Shown: positions 17,698 to 30,520, counted from the stretch's first letter. The stretch: 64,000 bases of DNA from Chlorophyllum brunneum (GCA_963576785.1 OY756143.1:2418001-2482000), one strand, 5' to 3'. Numbers and translations: made by a program. The notes: generated by a model not told the origin, from the sequence alone.

Positions 17698-18153
17698 AGG
17701 GACGGTGATGGGTCGCCATGGAAAGGACGGTAGTGGATAGACAGAAGCTGTTGTAGACAGGCATGGTGGGAAGAGAATGATCCGGTCGGAGGTGTGCCGG
17801 GCTTGTGCCGAGGAACGTGCGTGGATTTAAATAGCGATTCCGGCGGCGGTTTATTCGACGTAATATTTTGCTGGGCACGTCTATCCTGCACTGCGACCAT
17901 TCTGCCCTCGTCCGCTCTCTCCTCTGAGCTCTCCGCGCTCTCAAGAGAGCCCCCGCAAAGGTCCGCTCTCCTCATCCTCCCTTGCAATGTGCTCAACGCC
18001 CCATCTCCACATATCAGGCCCTTAATTGCCAGTCTATTTCCGCCCTCTTGACCTTTTCTCCGTCTTTCGTAGCTCCTTGACGCTCACCCCGCCTTCAAGC
18101 TCTCCAAAACACCCGCCTCGGCAGTTTTCGTGCGGTCGTTCCCTGCGCGGCTT
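17698..18153. other. intergenic, ZIP to NUDIX
   Basis: The stretch is pyrimidine-rich on the plus strand from about 17870 to 18150, as expected of a fungal promoter. Minus-strand open frames (17544-17996) are antisense to it and have no domain. Confidence 0.45.
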
Positions 18154-18920
18154 ATGACTTCCAGTTCTGCAGTTGATAACCGTCTCCTGAACCCCTCTGC
18201 CAACTCATCCTTTATACCCAAAGTACTCTACCCTCATTCCTATTCAGCCATGGGCACCAAGGGCCGGTCCACCCCGCGTGTGGTTTGTTGTGCAATTCCC
18301 ATCGCTAGATCCGCTGGAAAAGTCCTGGTCGTCACCAGTCGCAAACGGCCAGACTACTGGGTTTGTGAGTAGCCTGTCCTTGCCTCACTCCGCTCCGCGC
18401 CCAATCTTTTTTCCGTCACACTTTCATCTTACGTGGCCTGCCATGCTGACACGCCTTTTGTTCCATTTGTGACTTAGTACCAAAAGGTGGATGGGAGCCA
18501 TCGGATGTGCAGCTAGAGGCTGCTGCCTCGCGAGAGGCCTTGGAAGAAGGTCCTCCCAATTTCCTCTCATCCGTCGCGTAACGCCTAATTCTCGTCCTCT
18601 CCCCCTCTGCTTCTTTGCCACCCTACTCCATCCGCAAACAACCGCGTTCCTTGTTACCGTGTCCACGTATCGTCATCGCTTTGCACACACAAACAGCGGG
18701 TGTACGCGGAACCGTCACTCGCTATGTGATCACGATACCGACACCTTCGGCGACCTACCACTTTTACGAGTTGGATGTCGCTGGGCTCGAGCAAGATTGG
18801 CTTGAGAGGAACGAACGGAGACGGGAGTGGGTAGATTATGCTGAGGCTGTTCGACGCCTCGAGTGGAAGTCTGAGCTGGCACAAGGCCTCAAGCTTTCCT
18901 CCTTGGCCCCTCATCGTTGA
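18154..18920 (+). CDS. NUDIX hydrolase, diphosphoinositol polyphosphate / Ap6A type
   Basis: A NUDIX enzyme of the Aps1/Ddp1 (DIPP) kind that would hydrolyse diphosphoinositol polyphosphates and diadenosine polyphosphates. Three exons give MTSSSAVDNRLL, RVVCCAIPIARSAGKVLVVT, WVYPKGGWEPSD and LEAAASREALEEAGVRG. These reproduce the NUDIX box GX5EX7REUXEEXGU across the second intron. The acidic and basic C-terminal part ends SSLAPHR with TGA at 18918. A second in-frame ATG (MGTKGRS) shortly downstream could also be the start. The size is normal for the family. Confidence 0.85.
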
Positions 18921-21752
18921 GCTCGCCATATGCGCGCGCATAGGCCATGTCCCGTGACAGAGATCAACACTATCGACTATTTAATGTGCTACTCGTTCTT
19001 GATGCCGAATTCGACCCTGGCTCGTTCATTTTTGGAGGGGTCTTTGTGGTTTGCAGGGAAAAAATGCCGTCACCAACACACAACATTATTCTCTATTTTT
19101 CCTCAAACCCAGCCATAAATTCCTCTCTTTCTCTTTTCTTTATTCCTCATCTTGCTATGTAGACGGGTTGGGCCAGTACGATCTCATTTCAGACTCCCTC
19201 TATACTCTATTTGTCTTACTTGCATCATTCCACTTTGATTAACTCCGTGCCGCTCGCATCTAGCCCAACCCGTCTCTACCCTCTCGCACTTGCCCGACAT
19301 ATCCCGCGTATTTTTACATTTCCTTGATTGATCAGCCCGTCCTTACTTAAGTCGTAGTCGTAGTCTTGTGTCGCTTGATAGATCCCCGAAGCACTTGGTC
19401 GAGCACCTGATACCACTCTTTTGCATTTCTTCCTCTACTCTACCTCTACTGAGATGTAGTTTATGTCAATGTCATGCATAAGAGTCTTCACCAGGTAAAA
19501 TCGTAAACTGGGAAACAGAACAAGCCTGGTGACGTTGCATCCGGCATCCACGGTTGTGCGGCGCTTCTTACCCGTTGCTACATAGCATTCTCTGAGTTCT
19601 CGCTCCTTTCTCCTGCCTTCCGGCATAAGATGGACAACTACCTAGTCAGAAGTATAAATAGCTACTTCTCGGAATGATGGATTGGCTTCCGAGCGTGTCT
19701 CGTCCCTGGTACACAAGTACAACAAAGCAACTTCGCTGTGGCCGGGAATGATGTCAAATTTTAGCCACAACACGTGACGACGAGTGCTCGCTGGGCTGCG
19801 GAAGTGCCCTCCACAAAGCCATGGACCTGGTCCTATCCTTATTCCGTGCTAGGCTTCTAGAGACACAGAACCACATTCACGAATCATTCTTTGTCTCCAC
19901 TGCTGTTCCAAAGAAGGCACATGGCTTGCTATAGATGTCATGTTCTGTCAAGAGTAGTACTATATTCCTCGCGGGCCTCCTATGCTTCTCCAACACGGGC
20001 GACTGTTCTCTGGATGAATCCGATTTTGTTTGGCTTCTGACCGAGCTCGGAAGAAAAGAACCCGACGGGTTTACGGCCATTACGAGATAATCTTGCTCTG
20101 GCTTCTTAGGGCTTCATTTGGAGCAGACTTTGTGTTTGGGATGGAAGACATACAACAAAGACAATTAGGTGTGTGGACCTGGAGCTCTATTTGTCAAACT
20201 TGAATGTCCTGTCGTTTCGGATATCGGCATGCTCGGAGCAGTTATACCTCAGCTCTTGGGGACACATGATCTTAACAACAGGGCTCCCTCCCCTTCGTTT
20301 GACATGTATTTCGGATGGTTGATTATGACGCAATTTTGGCGTCTATGTAAACCTATGACGACACTTCTTTTGATTGTCAGGATTGCACGTTGGGTGGCTT
20401 CGTGGTCAAGGGCAAACAGACAGATACCATCTATCACTGATGAACCCCGCACCCGACACGTGTTATCCACCAGTTCTTTTGACCAAGACAAGAAAGTGGA
20501 AAGAACTCCTATGATCGAGGCACTTAAACCGCGGATTCGACTACTGCGAACAATCGCGAATAATACATCACAGCCGACCCCCCTCCCCAACCCTGCGGCG
20601 TGTAATATCATACACGTCGTGTTCACCCGTCTGTTTGTTGTTTGCGTCATGAGGAATACTAACGTATACTGTGGCCCGAATCCCGTATTCCGGATTTTTA
20701 GGTTTCGCTTGCACCCCGAGTTATCCGCTTTCGTTGAGTCTGGGTATTCTGTCAAGAGTATATGATAGACAACGGAGGCGGTGGAATGCAGGAGATTCCC
20801 GTGACCTTTTTGTTCCCCGCGTTCAGGAGCGGTCTAGGTGAGTAGATGATCGATATAATCCGGTTCCTTGAGCCTACCATTCTAAAACCTTATACTTTGT
20901 GATACTATATGATGTATAACACTGACGCCATCGGGATGCAGGTTGTAGGTGTCTGTGATTTTCTGCTTCCTTATAGGTTCGGGTTCTTTGTAAGTGGATA
21001 TGAGTTGCAGGCTCGCTCCGTGAAATTAACTCTCCGCGCTCATTCAGACAAGAATTTAATAAATTGTCAATCTGTTCGTCTTGGGAACATCAACTCATAT
21101 ATATGTTTGAAGTATCATGTCCGCTCCATTAACTATCGGCGCAGATCATCTCCCGAGGGTATAAATGTGTGGCCAGTATTCCCATATCAAGCGTGCCGGC
21201 GACGAAGAGCAATCACATTTCAACCAACGGCCGAAAAAACCCACATGAACGGCTTCATAGACGCCCGGACGCAGTTGACCCTCTTCTTGAACCTCGTTTA
21301 GAGGTCTTGAGCGGCCATAGTGGTAATTAGCCACCTTATCCTCACTTCCAGAGCTCCAATATCGTTTGCCGAGCCCATGTGTTTCTTGCCAATTTTAGTG
21401 AAATGGCAAATCCGGGGATGAGGTTGAGAGAACCTTGTAGCAGATCGCCCTTATGTACCTGGAAGGGTATAGTGGCCGTTCAGGTGGGTGCAACCAGGGA
21501 AGACTTTCACGGTCAGCTGGGACTGGGCCTTGTACTTGAAGAGGCCTACCCACAATAACCGAAGTGTCCTTGGAAAGAGTTCCGGTTTTTTCGTGTGGGT
21601 TTGCTTGCTCTCCTCAACCCTGGTATAGGAACCGAGTTCATTTATCTTAGCCCCCATTGGCACAAAATAAACTCACACTTGTGTGTGTTAGTGAAAGGTT
21701 GGAGTGGTCTAGCTTTTCTTCCGGATCCGCGGTGGCGTTTCTGCCGAAACTC

Positions 21753-21781
21753 CTGTTGTGCTGTTGTGCTGTTGTGCTGTT
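21753..21781 (+). repeat. 8-nt microsatellite
   Basis: The unit ctgttgtg is present in just over three and a half perfect tandem copies. Confidence 0.85.
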
Positions 21782-23086
21782 CTATGCCATGTTTCTGTTC
21801 ACTGCTACTGGTGCACACCACCTGAGCTTTTGTTGTCTATCAACAGCCGCCCTACTGTGTCACTTGAAACACTGATCTCTTTAGACCTTAGACCACTGTA
21901 AAACAATTGTCCACCTGTTTACATCATCAGCTGACCCTGTCATAAAGGTCCACAGGTTCGTCACTATTCCTTATTATCAGCTAGCGGTCCCGATGGGATA
22001 CACTCCTGCTCTTCTTTGAACACAATGCGTCCGGTCTTCGAAACAGAAACAACTCAGCTAACCAGAGGGTAACAAGTAGTAACACCCAAACAAACTTCAG
22101 ACTTGAATCTCCCGCTTATCGCCGTCCCGTCGATTCGGTTCTTCCCAGCCACCATTCAAAACCGATTTTCCCGGCTATGGCGGGGAAGATTGTTACAAGG
22201 TTAACATCTGAAATCATCAGATTTGGGCTTTTTGGGGGTTCTGAGAAATGGAGAGTGCAGCGCGTTCCGTTAAATTGGTGCCAGCAGGTACCGCTTAGTT
22301 AATTGAGTAGCCGTGTTACTGAAGTCCCCACCACATAGTGGCATAAGTGGCACTGTGCAGCTGTTTTCTTACGAGAACTCGAAATACCATTTACGCGAGC
22401 TTCCCCGCGCTTTGTGACATTCGACTCGAACGCCGACTACCCGGTTTTTCAATTGGTGTGGGTCAGGTGTACATGTTGCCCTTTGGCCGAGGGGGGGGGG
22501 TCAGTGACAGTCGTTTCGTTGCAAGCCGTGCAGTACCTGGTTCCTCTTTCTCGAGGCATTGAGTGTCGAAACCCAGGGATCTCAGCTATCGATGGACCAT
22601 TGATTCGTCACTGCCTTGTTCCGGATGCCGCAAACGGACTGCGCGATTTTGGTGTGCGGGAATGGCTTGTTGGGTTAGGTAAACTGTCACCTCCCAAGTG
22701 AGTTCACACTCTTGGCTGCTGGCCTCCAAACGCCATGAGTCGCGGCCATTTCAGAATTTGGGATGTTTTGAATTACACTTGAGTCCGTCAGGAGAAGAAC
22801 TACGGTCGGATCTATCTGAACTCGAGAGTTTGCGGCGATTCCACTGAACCAAACTGCTAGCGAGGTTGGGGGGTGTGGCCGAAGGCTGCGAAGAGGCTTT
22901 AGAGGGCATCCGAATCTCAGGGAATTGTTTCCTGGCAGCATACAGCACCGTCTGTATCGATCGATCGGAAACAATCCCCAGTGGGTCAGGAGATCGTAGA
23001 TGCATCTTCAGGATCGCTATGAACAGGTCTGCCTTATATGGTTAGCAACTGCTGTTCGTAGATCAAGGACGACATGTTGAAGGGGT

Positions 23087-23092
23087 TATAAA
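23087..23092 (+). promoter_or_regulatory. TATA box of the TEA factor gene
   Basis: A perfect tataaa lies 74 bp upstream of the start codon at 23166. Assigned by sequence and position only. Confidence 0.45.
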
Positions 23093-23165
23093 TGAAAGGA
23101 ACTTTCGACCTTTCAGTTCACCCACCTTCTCAGCCTCATCCACCTCCTCCAGCCTCTCTCGATCC

Positions 23166-24266
23166 ATGTATCTCAGCACTTTTCAAGTTCAAGGCAACTT
23201 TGAAGCGAATGGTTCGACTTCGGACACCATTATCACCCAGACTATGACAGTGGATGACCTCTCATCGACCTATTCTGCTGAAGAGTCCCTTGCTGTTTTG
23301 ACCCAACGAGGTGCTACTGGCCGTCGATGTCACAAGACTCTCAAAGGCGGAGGCGAAGCCGTATGGCCCCCCAATCTGTATGTTGGTCCCATTCCAATTA
23401 TAGCTTATGGTTATTGATCCAGCCCTTGTCAACGTTTGCAGGGAAGCGGCACTCATTGCGGGTATGTCAACTGATTTGGATGCTGCACCACTTGCGCTGA
23501 TTCGGATCGTCCGTCAGGTCTTCAAGTATATTCTGACAGACATCGAGTACACATGAGGCATCGTGGCCGTTTCATCGGCCGCAATCACTTCCTTTCGGAT
23601 TATGTGAGGTTCATTACCGGTCGCAGACGGAGTGCGAAGCAGGTCGGAAGTCGCCTGCAACAACTTAAAGACACGTGTAGAGAAGTCGAGAGTGAGTGGA
23701 TGTGTGAACGCGCTTTTTAGGTCATTTTATTGAACCGCCCCTGCTCAATTTCAGTTCTCTACTTAATAACTGGTAGCCGGTCGTTCTCCCCCCGTCGCGA
23801 CTCGCGCCGGAATAAGAAGTCGAGTCCCAAGGCTTCCCTACGGCGGTCCGTTAGCAGCTCTCCCGAGATGTCTGACGAATCCATGGAGTTGACTCCAGAG
23901 CCTCAGGTCAGTATGTCTTCTCCAGCTCCACCTAATCACACTCACGTTCTTCAGGGTCACAATTCTATGCATTACCTCTCCAGCCCGGAGGCTCAGCACG
24001 AGCAGCCCTCGATCTATTCGGCTGTTCCTGTCGAATCTGCTTCCCCGGTCTACACCCCTCCGGTCCAGTGTTCATATACCAACGATCAGCCCTCGACGGC
24101 TCAATATTATACGCAATCTTCCCAGTTCTATTCTCCAGAGTGGACGAACGGAGCGCAATCGATTGCGTCGGCTTACCAAATAGCGCCGCAACAGTGGGTC
24201 AGTTATTACTCCCAACCAGAGCCTCAGCAACAGTTGGTTTACTACAACGACTCTCAGTATTATTAG
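23166..24266 (+). CDS. TEA/ATTS-domain transcription factor (AbaA/TEC1-like)
   Basis: A DNA-binding regulator with an N-terminal TEA domain. Four exons give KTLKGGGEAVWPPNLEAALI, GLQVYSDRHRVHMRHRGRF, then IGRNHFLSDYVRFITGRRRS and AKQVGSRLQQLKDTC. This matches the three-helix TEA fold with the basic recognition helix. After it come a Ser/Arg/Pro-rich linker (SFSPRRDSRRNKKSSPK) and a Gln/Tyr/Ser-rich tail ending NDSQYY, likely an activation region. In other fungi TEA proteins control development and filamentous growth; the role here is inferred. A 48-nt in-frame segment starting gtcagt and ending cttcag near 23908-23955 could be an optional intron. It converges on TAN1 with 164 bp between the stops. 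Confidence 0.85.
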
Positions 24267-24430
24267 TGTTTTTTCGACCTGGGACTTCTCGCATATATCC
24301 TCGTTCGGTATTCGTCGTCATAACTTTGGATTTCTCTACTTTGTCTTTCGGATGCTGTCTTCAAACCGTTATTATGTACTGTCCTGCACTCAACTCGCTG
24401 TTAAGTAAGCCCCACAATCGTACATATTTA

Positions 24431-25693
24431 CTATTCACATGTCGGAACCCGACTGTCCCTGTCCGACGCCTCTGATAGCTGTCTTGCACTAGCAACTCCC
24501 ATAACATTGAACTTCTGAAGCTGATAATAATCTCGCACTACCGAAACGCCGCAAACGCCCTAAAGGAAACCTTAAGTACATAAACACCTTATCCTACATT
24601 CAGTCAAGATTTACCTTGAAGACTTCGACGAGAATGAAGATCTGAGGATTATCCAACGAAACTGTGTGGCCAGCGGGTACACACTGAGCAATATGTTGAA
24701 TGAGAACGGAGCGGGAAATCATGCTGTGGTTCCTTATCCTCAATTCGACCTTGTACTGAAACTGGGATCAAGATTTCGGACAACATGACAACTGAGCAGG
24801 GAGCTACCGTAAATCTCTGTTCGCCATGCTGCTCAAAAAATTTGGCGAATATGCTGTGACAGAGTGACTCTATCTCTGGTAGATTCGCCACGCAGCTTTC
24901 GCTTACTGGAACGAAACGGTGTGTATACCTAAGCCAGTGCAGAAAAACGTTAACGATAAGCCCACAGTTATAGTAATAGATTGGTCATTTACCGGGTGTG
25001 TGTTACACCAGTGCGTTGAACATTTTCTATATGCTTTACGACCAGCTGGACAGGGTCGACGGGTGGTTTGCAAGAAATGAACACGACTATCAAACCAGTG
25101 AATGAAACCGGCGGAAATTATATGTACCGGTCCCTACCACAGGGTGTGTTCGTTTGGCAGCTAGCTAGACCCTCATGAGATCATGTCAAGGTCGGGTCGG
25201 GAAGGATGCAATACCGAATCGTTTTTCTCGCCTGGGCTTCTGCAGGGATGCCATCTCATTTACAATTTGAGCCTCAAGACTAAGTTCTTCGGTGGCTGAT
25301 CCGATCTCTTGTTCCCCGTGATCGCTGATCTCTTCTGGCCAGAGTTCGTCGGCTAACTGAGAAATATTTGACGTGGAATTAACGGCTGTCGTGGAAATCC
25401 TTACCGAGTCAAATAAATCGTAAAGTTCCCCGATGGTCTGTTTTTCTTTGCCTTTGACACCTAGAGCTGCAACTGAACAAGAATGCAAAACTAAAAAGAA
25501 GCGAACAAGCCTTACAGCTCACCCATACACCGGGACCGGTTATGCTGCGCATTTCCCAGACGGGCGTTCCATCCTTCAGTTTGACCGATAGTTAGTGAGG
25601 CCATTTGGGATCTGTTCACAGGAATAACAGTACAGAACGGTACTTCTTCTTTCTTTTCTCGCTTCCTAGCAGTTTCTTCTTGACCTCTGCCAT
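24431..25693 (-). CDS. TAN1: THUMP-domain tRNA acetylation cofactor TAN1
   Basis: The TAN1/THUMPD1 adaptor binds tRNA and helps the acetyltransferase Kre33/NAT10 make N4-acetylcytidine at position 12 of tRNA-Ser and tRNA-Leu. The start at 25693 gives MAEVKKKLLGSEKRKKKYR, then DGTPVWEMRSITGPGVWV and KGKEKQTIGELYDLFDS. Next come LQKPRREKRFASCQTNTPC and ISCKPPVDPVQLVVKHIENV. The THUMP part has FQYKVELRIRNHSMISR, IAQCVPAGHTVSLDNPQIF and ILVEVFKGVCGVSVVRDYY, and the end is TAG at 24431. At first sight the locus looks broken into fragments. All pieces join through about seven short introns with GT-AG ends, so I call it intact. Confidence 0.88.
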
Positions 25694-27807
25694 GATGGAC
25701 TCGGGTTCAGTCAAAGGAGTTCACGAGCTTTATCCAGATTCCAAACACTGATGATTACCATATCTCAGAGCATGTGACTGAAGACAGACGAAATTTTTCG
25801 CGAAGTTCAGGCCAGCTTATTCGCAGTTTCTCCGCTCTCCGCCCCCTTCTATTGCATCTCCTTCACTCACACGGGACGCGATTATGGTGTGCCGGCGGAA
25901 CGGAATGATCATAAACTTATTTTATCTATGGGAGCTATTAGGAGCCCAAATGATCAGATAACAGACAACGTGGATTCAATCTTGCTTCGTGGTGGTGGTG
26001 AGTACTTCGAGCCCTCGGTGTCATACCCGGGCGAATATATCACTGCTATAGGCTTGGAGATTTGGTCTATCTCCGCTCAGCCCAGACTTCTTAGAGACTT
26101 AACGAAATCAGGGTCCCTCATATGATAAGCAAAAATCACCAGGAGGCAAGGCTTCTTGCTTCTGTCAAAAATTTTGGTGTTGGCACTCCAGCCCATAAGA
26201 TTGTTCGTCCCTGAAGTACAACATAATAATCTCTAGCACGATTTTGCACCCCGGCAGATTTGCACCCTGGAAGTCATGATTGTGTTTCCATTCTGAGTAA
26301 TATGAGGTTACCCAGTGGTTACCCTCTTACCCCTTGCAAGAGCTCAGGTCTGCGTATCGAGAATAGGGTATTCGTAAAATGTCGTAGGATGCAACCAGGG
26401 GAACACTAGGCGGTATCTTAACCCATTCGGAGCAGATACTCAATTGCATTATACTCATCTCTCCCAAGGTTGGAACGTTAGCAGACGTTAGCGTGGACCC
26501 AAGGCAAAACAACTTTACGACTTCGCCTGTTAGTACACCTCTAGCCTCATCCATAGGTAATACTGAAATCTATGCGCCTCGAGGAAGGGTGACCATATAT
26601 GACAGGTCAGCCGAATTGACTATCCCGTTCAAGTTGACTTGTTTGATATTGTCCCTCGTAACCTATTCGGGTGCCTCATAGTGGGTGAATGGAGAAAAGA
26701 AGCCTGGACAAAAGGGTTGGCGACTGATGCAGCGACATATTGATAGAAGGATGACTGGGTCAAGTGTTCACTAGTACTACATAGTACTACAGCGGTAGAT
26801 TCAAGAACAAGACTGCTGCCCCAAAATTTAAGGTCCACCTGAACACTCCCATCTTGTCAAACACACTGACATCGCTAAAGATTGACGCCTTCGGGTCCCG
26901 AGGGCGTCAATTCCCGGAAAGTTTAGAGATTGTCCAGAATAATCGTGGGTAACTTACACGAGGCAAAGAAGTACGACACAGCACCTCTATCTTGGAACTC
27001 GAGCGCCGGGTGACATACTGACTTAAGACGAGGTCTGGGGAACCGGGTTCTGTCCTGTTGAACGTTCCACAACGCTTTGGGGACACGAGGCGGTACTTCG
27101 CCACCGCGTCAAGGCCTCGTGGGTTCGGAAAGCTAGCGGGGTTCCTTTCGCGCTGATCTTGAACTAGTATTAGACGCTAGACCTGTAGATGAGACCAACC
27201 GCCAAAGCCTCGCTGCGTCATAAATCATAAATCAGTCCACCCAAGGGCTTCGAAAAGCCAGATCCCATTACATCCGAGATTCTTCATCAAAATCATGGAT
27301 ATATACGGCTTTCAATGCTCATCGAATCCTTAACCTTGAAGTTTGTTACACAGTACCATATCTGATAGGCGCCAGATGCTTCCCATCGACCTGCAGCCAT
27401 TGTCCGCATGTTTTTGGCTAAGGATAAGACCCAGCCCATCCTGGAACACGTTGTCCCTTTGTTTGAGACCCTCGCGGTTGCTAGAGACGTTTAGAAAAAA
27501 AATCGAGATCGATCACGATAAGGGCTACGGCTGCCAACCTCACCCGATCAAAAAAAAACTGGCCAGGGGCGACAAACCCTGCCCAAGCCCTGCGTTCCAG
27601 GTTCATGGGTAACCCAACTGAATACACTCGAACCGGTTTTGTACAACCTCTCATTGTGAATTTGTAATTTGAGCAACAATGCAACTTAAGATTTACCACA
27701 CGAAACAAGTCATTGGAATACGTGATTATGGACTAAACGTGGGCCTAAGAGACCCACAAGTTTGCACCGTCAGGGGGCAGCCGTGAGTAGGAAAAACAGT
27801 TTGTAAA
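25694..27807. other. gene-poor stretch between TAN1 and tRNA-Arg
   Basis: About 2.1 kb with only short open frames (under 90 residues) on both strands and no recognised domain. No terminal repeats or transposon proteins were found by eye. Confidence 0.45.
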
Positions 27808-27879
27808 AACCGCCGGTGGGGATCGAACCCACAACCTTTGCCTTAGGAAAGCAACGCACTACCATTGTGCTACGGCGGC
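27808..27879 (-). tRNA. tRNA-Arg (anticodon CCT)
   Basis: A 72-nt cloverleaf on the minus strand. The acceptor strands GCCGCCG and CGGCGGT pair with one G-T. The D arm is GCAC...GTGC, and the anticodon stem TTGCT/GGCAA carries the loop TTCCTAA, so the anticodon is CCT (codon AGG). The T arm is GTGGG-TTCGATC-CCCAC. No intron. Confidence 0.9.
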
Positions 27880-28583
27880 ACGTTCCTACACCTGTCTAGG
27901 TCAATGCAGAATGGATGAATCGAACCCCGGCAAAGTACCCGACTAATCCATGATCAATGTTCGGTTACCCAGGGTATATCGCAACTTCGGTACTTCAATT
28001 GATATATTTGTACCCACGATCTTCGATAGTTTCGCAGAGCACAGGATCCTGCGTGCTTAACAAGCTTCCTGATCTATACTGCGATCTCATCATCGTATAG
28101 TGACTAGGTCCTACTTGGTGATTCCTCGAAGGGCGGCGTCAAAGTGGAGCAGAAGGTCATTCTTCGTGATGTGGAACACTGATAAGTCTGGCCTCACCAG
28201 TTGCCTGACGTGCATAATTGAGTCTTGGGGTGGAGGCTCGTGGAGCATCTTCTGATTGGAATTGACTGGCGAAGGCGAAGAACGACACCTGGGAAAAATT
28301 TCGAGAGACATGGTTTTGAGCGAGTTAAAATACAATGAATGACCAAGCCTTCAGTGATAGACAAAAAGAGAACAAAGCAATGGTGCTAGAAAGTACAGTG
28401 GTCTGTATTCGACATAATAGGGTACAATCCACCACCAGAGCGAACCAAGGCCATGATGATCTGGCGACCACAGCAAAAAAATTAACAGAATAGCAAGAAC
28501 ATATTAAACAGCAGGCGTGCTGCTTAGATTATACAGTAGTAATTGGGGGAAAAGAGCAGTGATCAATCCATATGACGATTCCG
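27880..28583. other. intergenic, tRNA-Arg to G-alpha 3' end
   Basis: A 74-residue minus-strand frame (28111-28335) is the only one of note. It has no domain, but it could belong to the unresolved 3' end of the G-alpha gene. Confidence 0.35.
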
Positions 28584-30520
28584 TCATACAACGAGTGTTG
28601 GCGGTTTCTCTAGACCAACGCGGCGGACTGCAAATAGCCCCTAAATATAGAGTCTCGAACTTTAAGAGATTATTAGAGCGATATCCTCTCAGATTGCACG
28701 AACGAGACTTACCGTTACCAATTATGCGCTGCGTAGCCTTTGTGTCAACAACGCTCGTAAAGTGGGTATACAAGACACGCCTGTTCTCGTTATTCCTTCG
28801 GTGAACCTGGAGGAAGTGGGCCCGGAAATAGTTCAACACCGTCTCATAGTCATTCGTCCGATCGCCGAACGAAGTGATACTGCGCACAGATCCTGTGTTA
28901 GGGTTCAGACCCTGGTAAGAAAGGGAGCGTACTATTTCCGGACCCTCAATCCCTTATCCAGTTTCGATTTTAGGAGGTCGGTTTTATCTGAACCATGAAT
29001 CAGATCAACAAAGTGCTGTACATAGGTTGGACTCACTCAAGAACAAGACCAGATGGACATTTTTTAGGAGCGCATTAGAACAAATCTGGGTAAAGAGCTG
29101 AAGCGAGTCGTCTATCCGGTTCACACGTGGGTCTTCCTCTAGATACTAAAGAAACGGTAAGATTACGAAATGGTTGGGTACAAGTGCGTGATATACCTGA
29201 TCAAATGCGCTGACTGGAGCAACGAAGATGATGGCGTTCGCGTCATCAAAGTATGGGACCCAGGAGTGCCTCTGACCGCGAGCACCACCCACGTCGTATA
29301 GATGCCATGTCACAGACTTTCCATGAATAGTTACGTCAAATATATGTTCTGCAATGCCCATGGTTTGGATGCGAGCGTGCAAGATGTCATCTGTAAGAGT
29401 GAACGTTATTATCCATGTACATGAGACTAGAATACTGCTAACCTGTCGAGGGTATATAATCTGGGGCGGCGACACGGGCGATGTGCCTAAGAAAGCTATA
29501 AAATCATGAGAAGGTAGATAAATGTCAACGTCACAATGACGTACAATTCTGACCACTCGTCAAGTTTCAACCTTCGTTTAGCTATCATTCCTTTGACAGT
29601 GGGGTGATTCCACAGCTCTTTGATGTCGGCTTCGAACAAGGCAAGCATGCGCGCAACATCTAGAATCAAGACATCCTGGACCAACTGCGCCTCTGCCGAA
29701 AGGCTATCTCGTTCCTTCTTGTCGTTTGAGCGCTTTTTAGATAACCGACCCAATGCGTTTTCTATTGTTCGGGCTTGCCATCCACTTCGCACGTACACGC
29801 TGCCTTTTCCGGAGCCCGAAACGGCAATCCCACCACTCAAACGATCCGCGAGCTGGGTATCGGTGGAGACCAGTGGTGAGAGTTTCCGTCGCAGGGCCGC
29901 AATTTGGTTGGCGCCTGGATCCTTGGTCCATGGGTGGGAATGATTGGAGGACGAGGCGGCATCAGTTGCGGAATCTGGCGAGCCGTTCACTGGCCCGCCA
30001 TGGTAGAGCGAGGTGGAAGGAGAAGGTTGGCCTGCGATCCCGACAGCGCGCGCCCTCTCGTCGGTGAGGGAAACACTGTCGTCATCTTCATCCAAAACGT
30101 CATCCCATGCTTCGAGGGTGTTCAGTATGTGTTTGAGGGAATGGACGACGTTGAAATAGATGACGGTTTTCCATGAAATACGTTCCTCGTCGAGGGAGTT
30201 CGGCCGATACATAAGCTGGAACTGCTTCTGAAGGGTCGATTTCCCACTCTCTGCTTGGCCAAGGAGCAGGAGCTGGGGTAAAGGTGAGTATATGCGCACG
30301 AAAAGCGCAGCAAAATGGAGCAAACCTTGACATCTCCCTTCTTCCGCCTGAGACGTTCACGCTCTTCCCTAAGGTCCTCATCAATCTTTTCGGAGATACG
30401 CTTTGCCTCAGCCTCCACGGAGAGACGGGCTATGCGCTCTGCGTCGGTCTCTGTCGAGGGTGGTTTGAGGGCCTCTGAGATAGGGTCGTCCTGGCTGTAG
30501 AGGGAGGGTGTGCGCATCAT
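28584..30520 (-). CDS. atypical G-protein alpha subunit with insertion
   Basis: A heterotrimeric G-protein alpha subunit of the large basidiomycete type. The start at 30520 gives MMRTPSLYSQDDPISEALKP, then a charged helix and G1 as LLLLGQAESGKSTLQKQF instead of GAGESGKS. A Ser/Pro/Asn-rich insertion of about 100 residues interrupts the helical domain. Then come HARIQTMGI (switch I Arg and Thr kept), YDVGGARGQRHSW (switch II, with Ala at the catalytic Gln), FLNKTDLL (NKxD) and YITSFGDRTNDYE. After KATQRIIGN the C-terminus is uncertain; one model ends at TGA 28584, but it lacks the usual receptor-contact tail. The N-terminus has no MGxxxS myristoylation site. It is divergent from PPIL3, with 177 bp between them. 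Confidence 0.85.

Larger units (their letters stand above)
18921..23165. other. long gene-poor stretch
   Basis: About 4.2 kb in which I recognise no gene. The first 500 bp are T/C-rich and could be 3' UTR of the NUDIX gene. The longest open frame, 20169-20765 on the plus strand (198 residues), is mirrored by a 168-residue antisense frame; neither has a motif I know. A short microsatellite lies at 21753 and a run of ten or more G near 22492. No transposase, reverse transcriptase or terminal repeat was seen. Part of the right end must hold the TEA gene promoter. Confidence 0.45.

Noticed and set aside
20249..20755. Minus-strand 168-residue open frame
   Set aside because: It lies antisense to another long frame, has no motif and no splice context, and could be chance.
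22490..22502. Poly-G run as a phase-variation or frameshift site
   Set aside because: No gene crosses it, so no coding consequence can be claimed; it may also be a sequencing artefact.
25186..25488. Truncated TAN1 pseudogene fragment
   Set aside because: The open frame ends early, but the remaining THUMP exons follow in order on the same strand with proper GT-AG introns, so the gene is intact.
28920..28960. In-frame TAG in the G-alpha gene after RVRK
   Set aside because: A donor inside the stop triplet (TA|gtacgc) splices to give RKYITSFGDR, so no stop remains.
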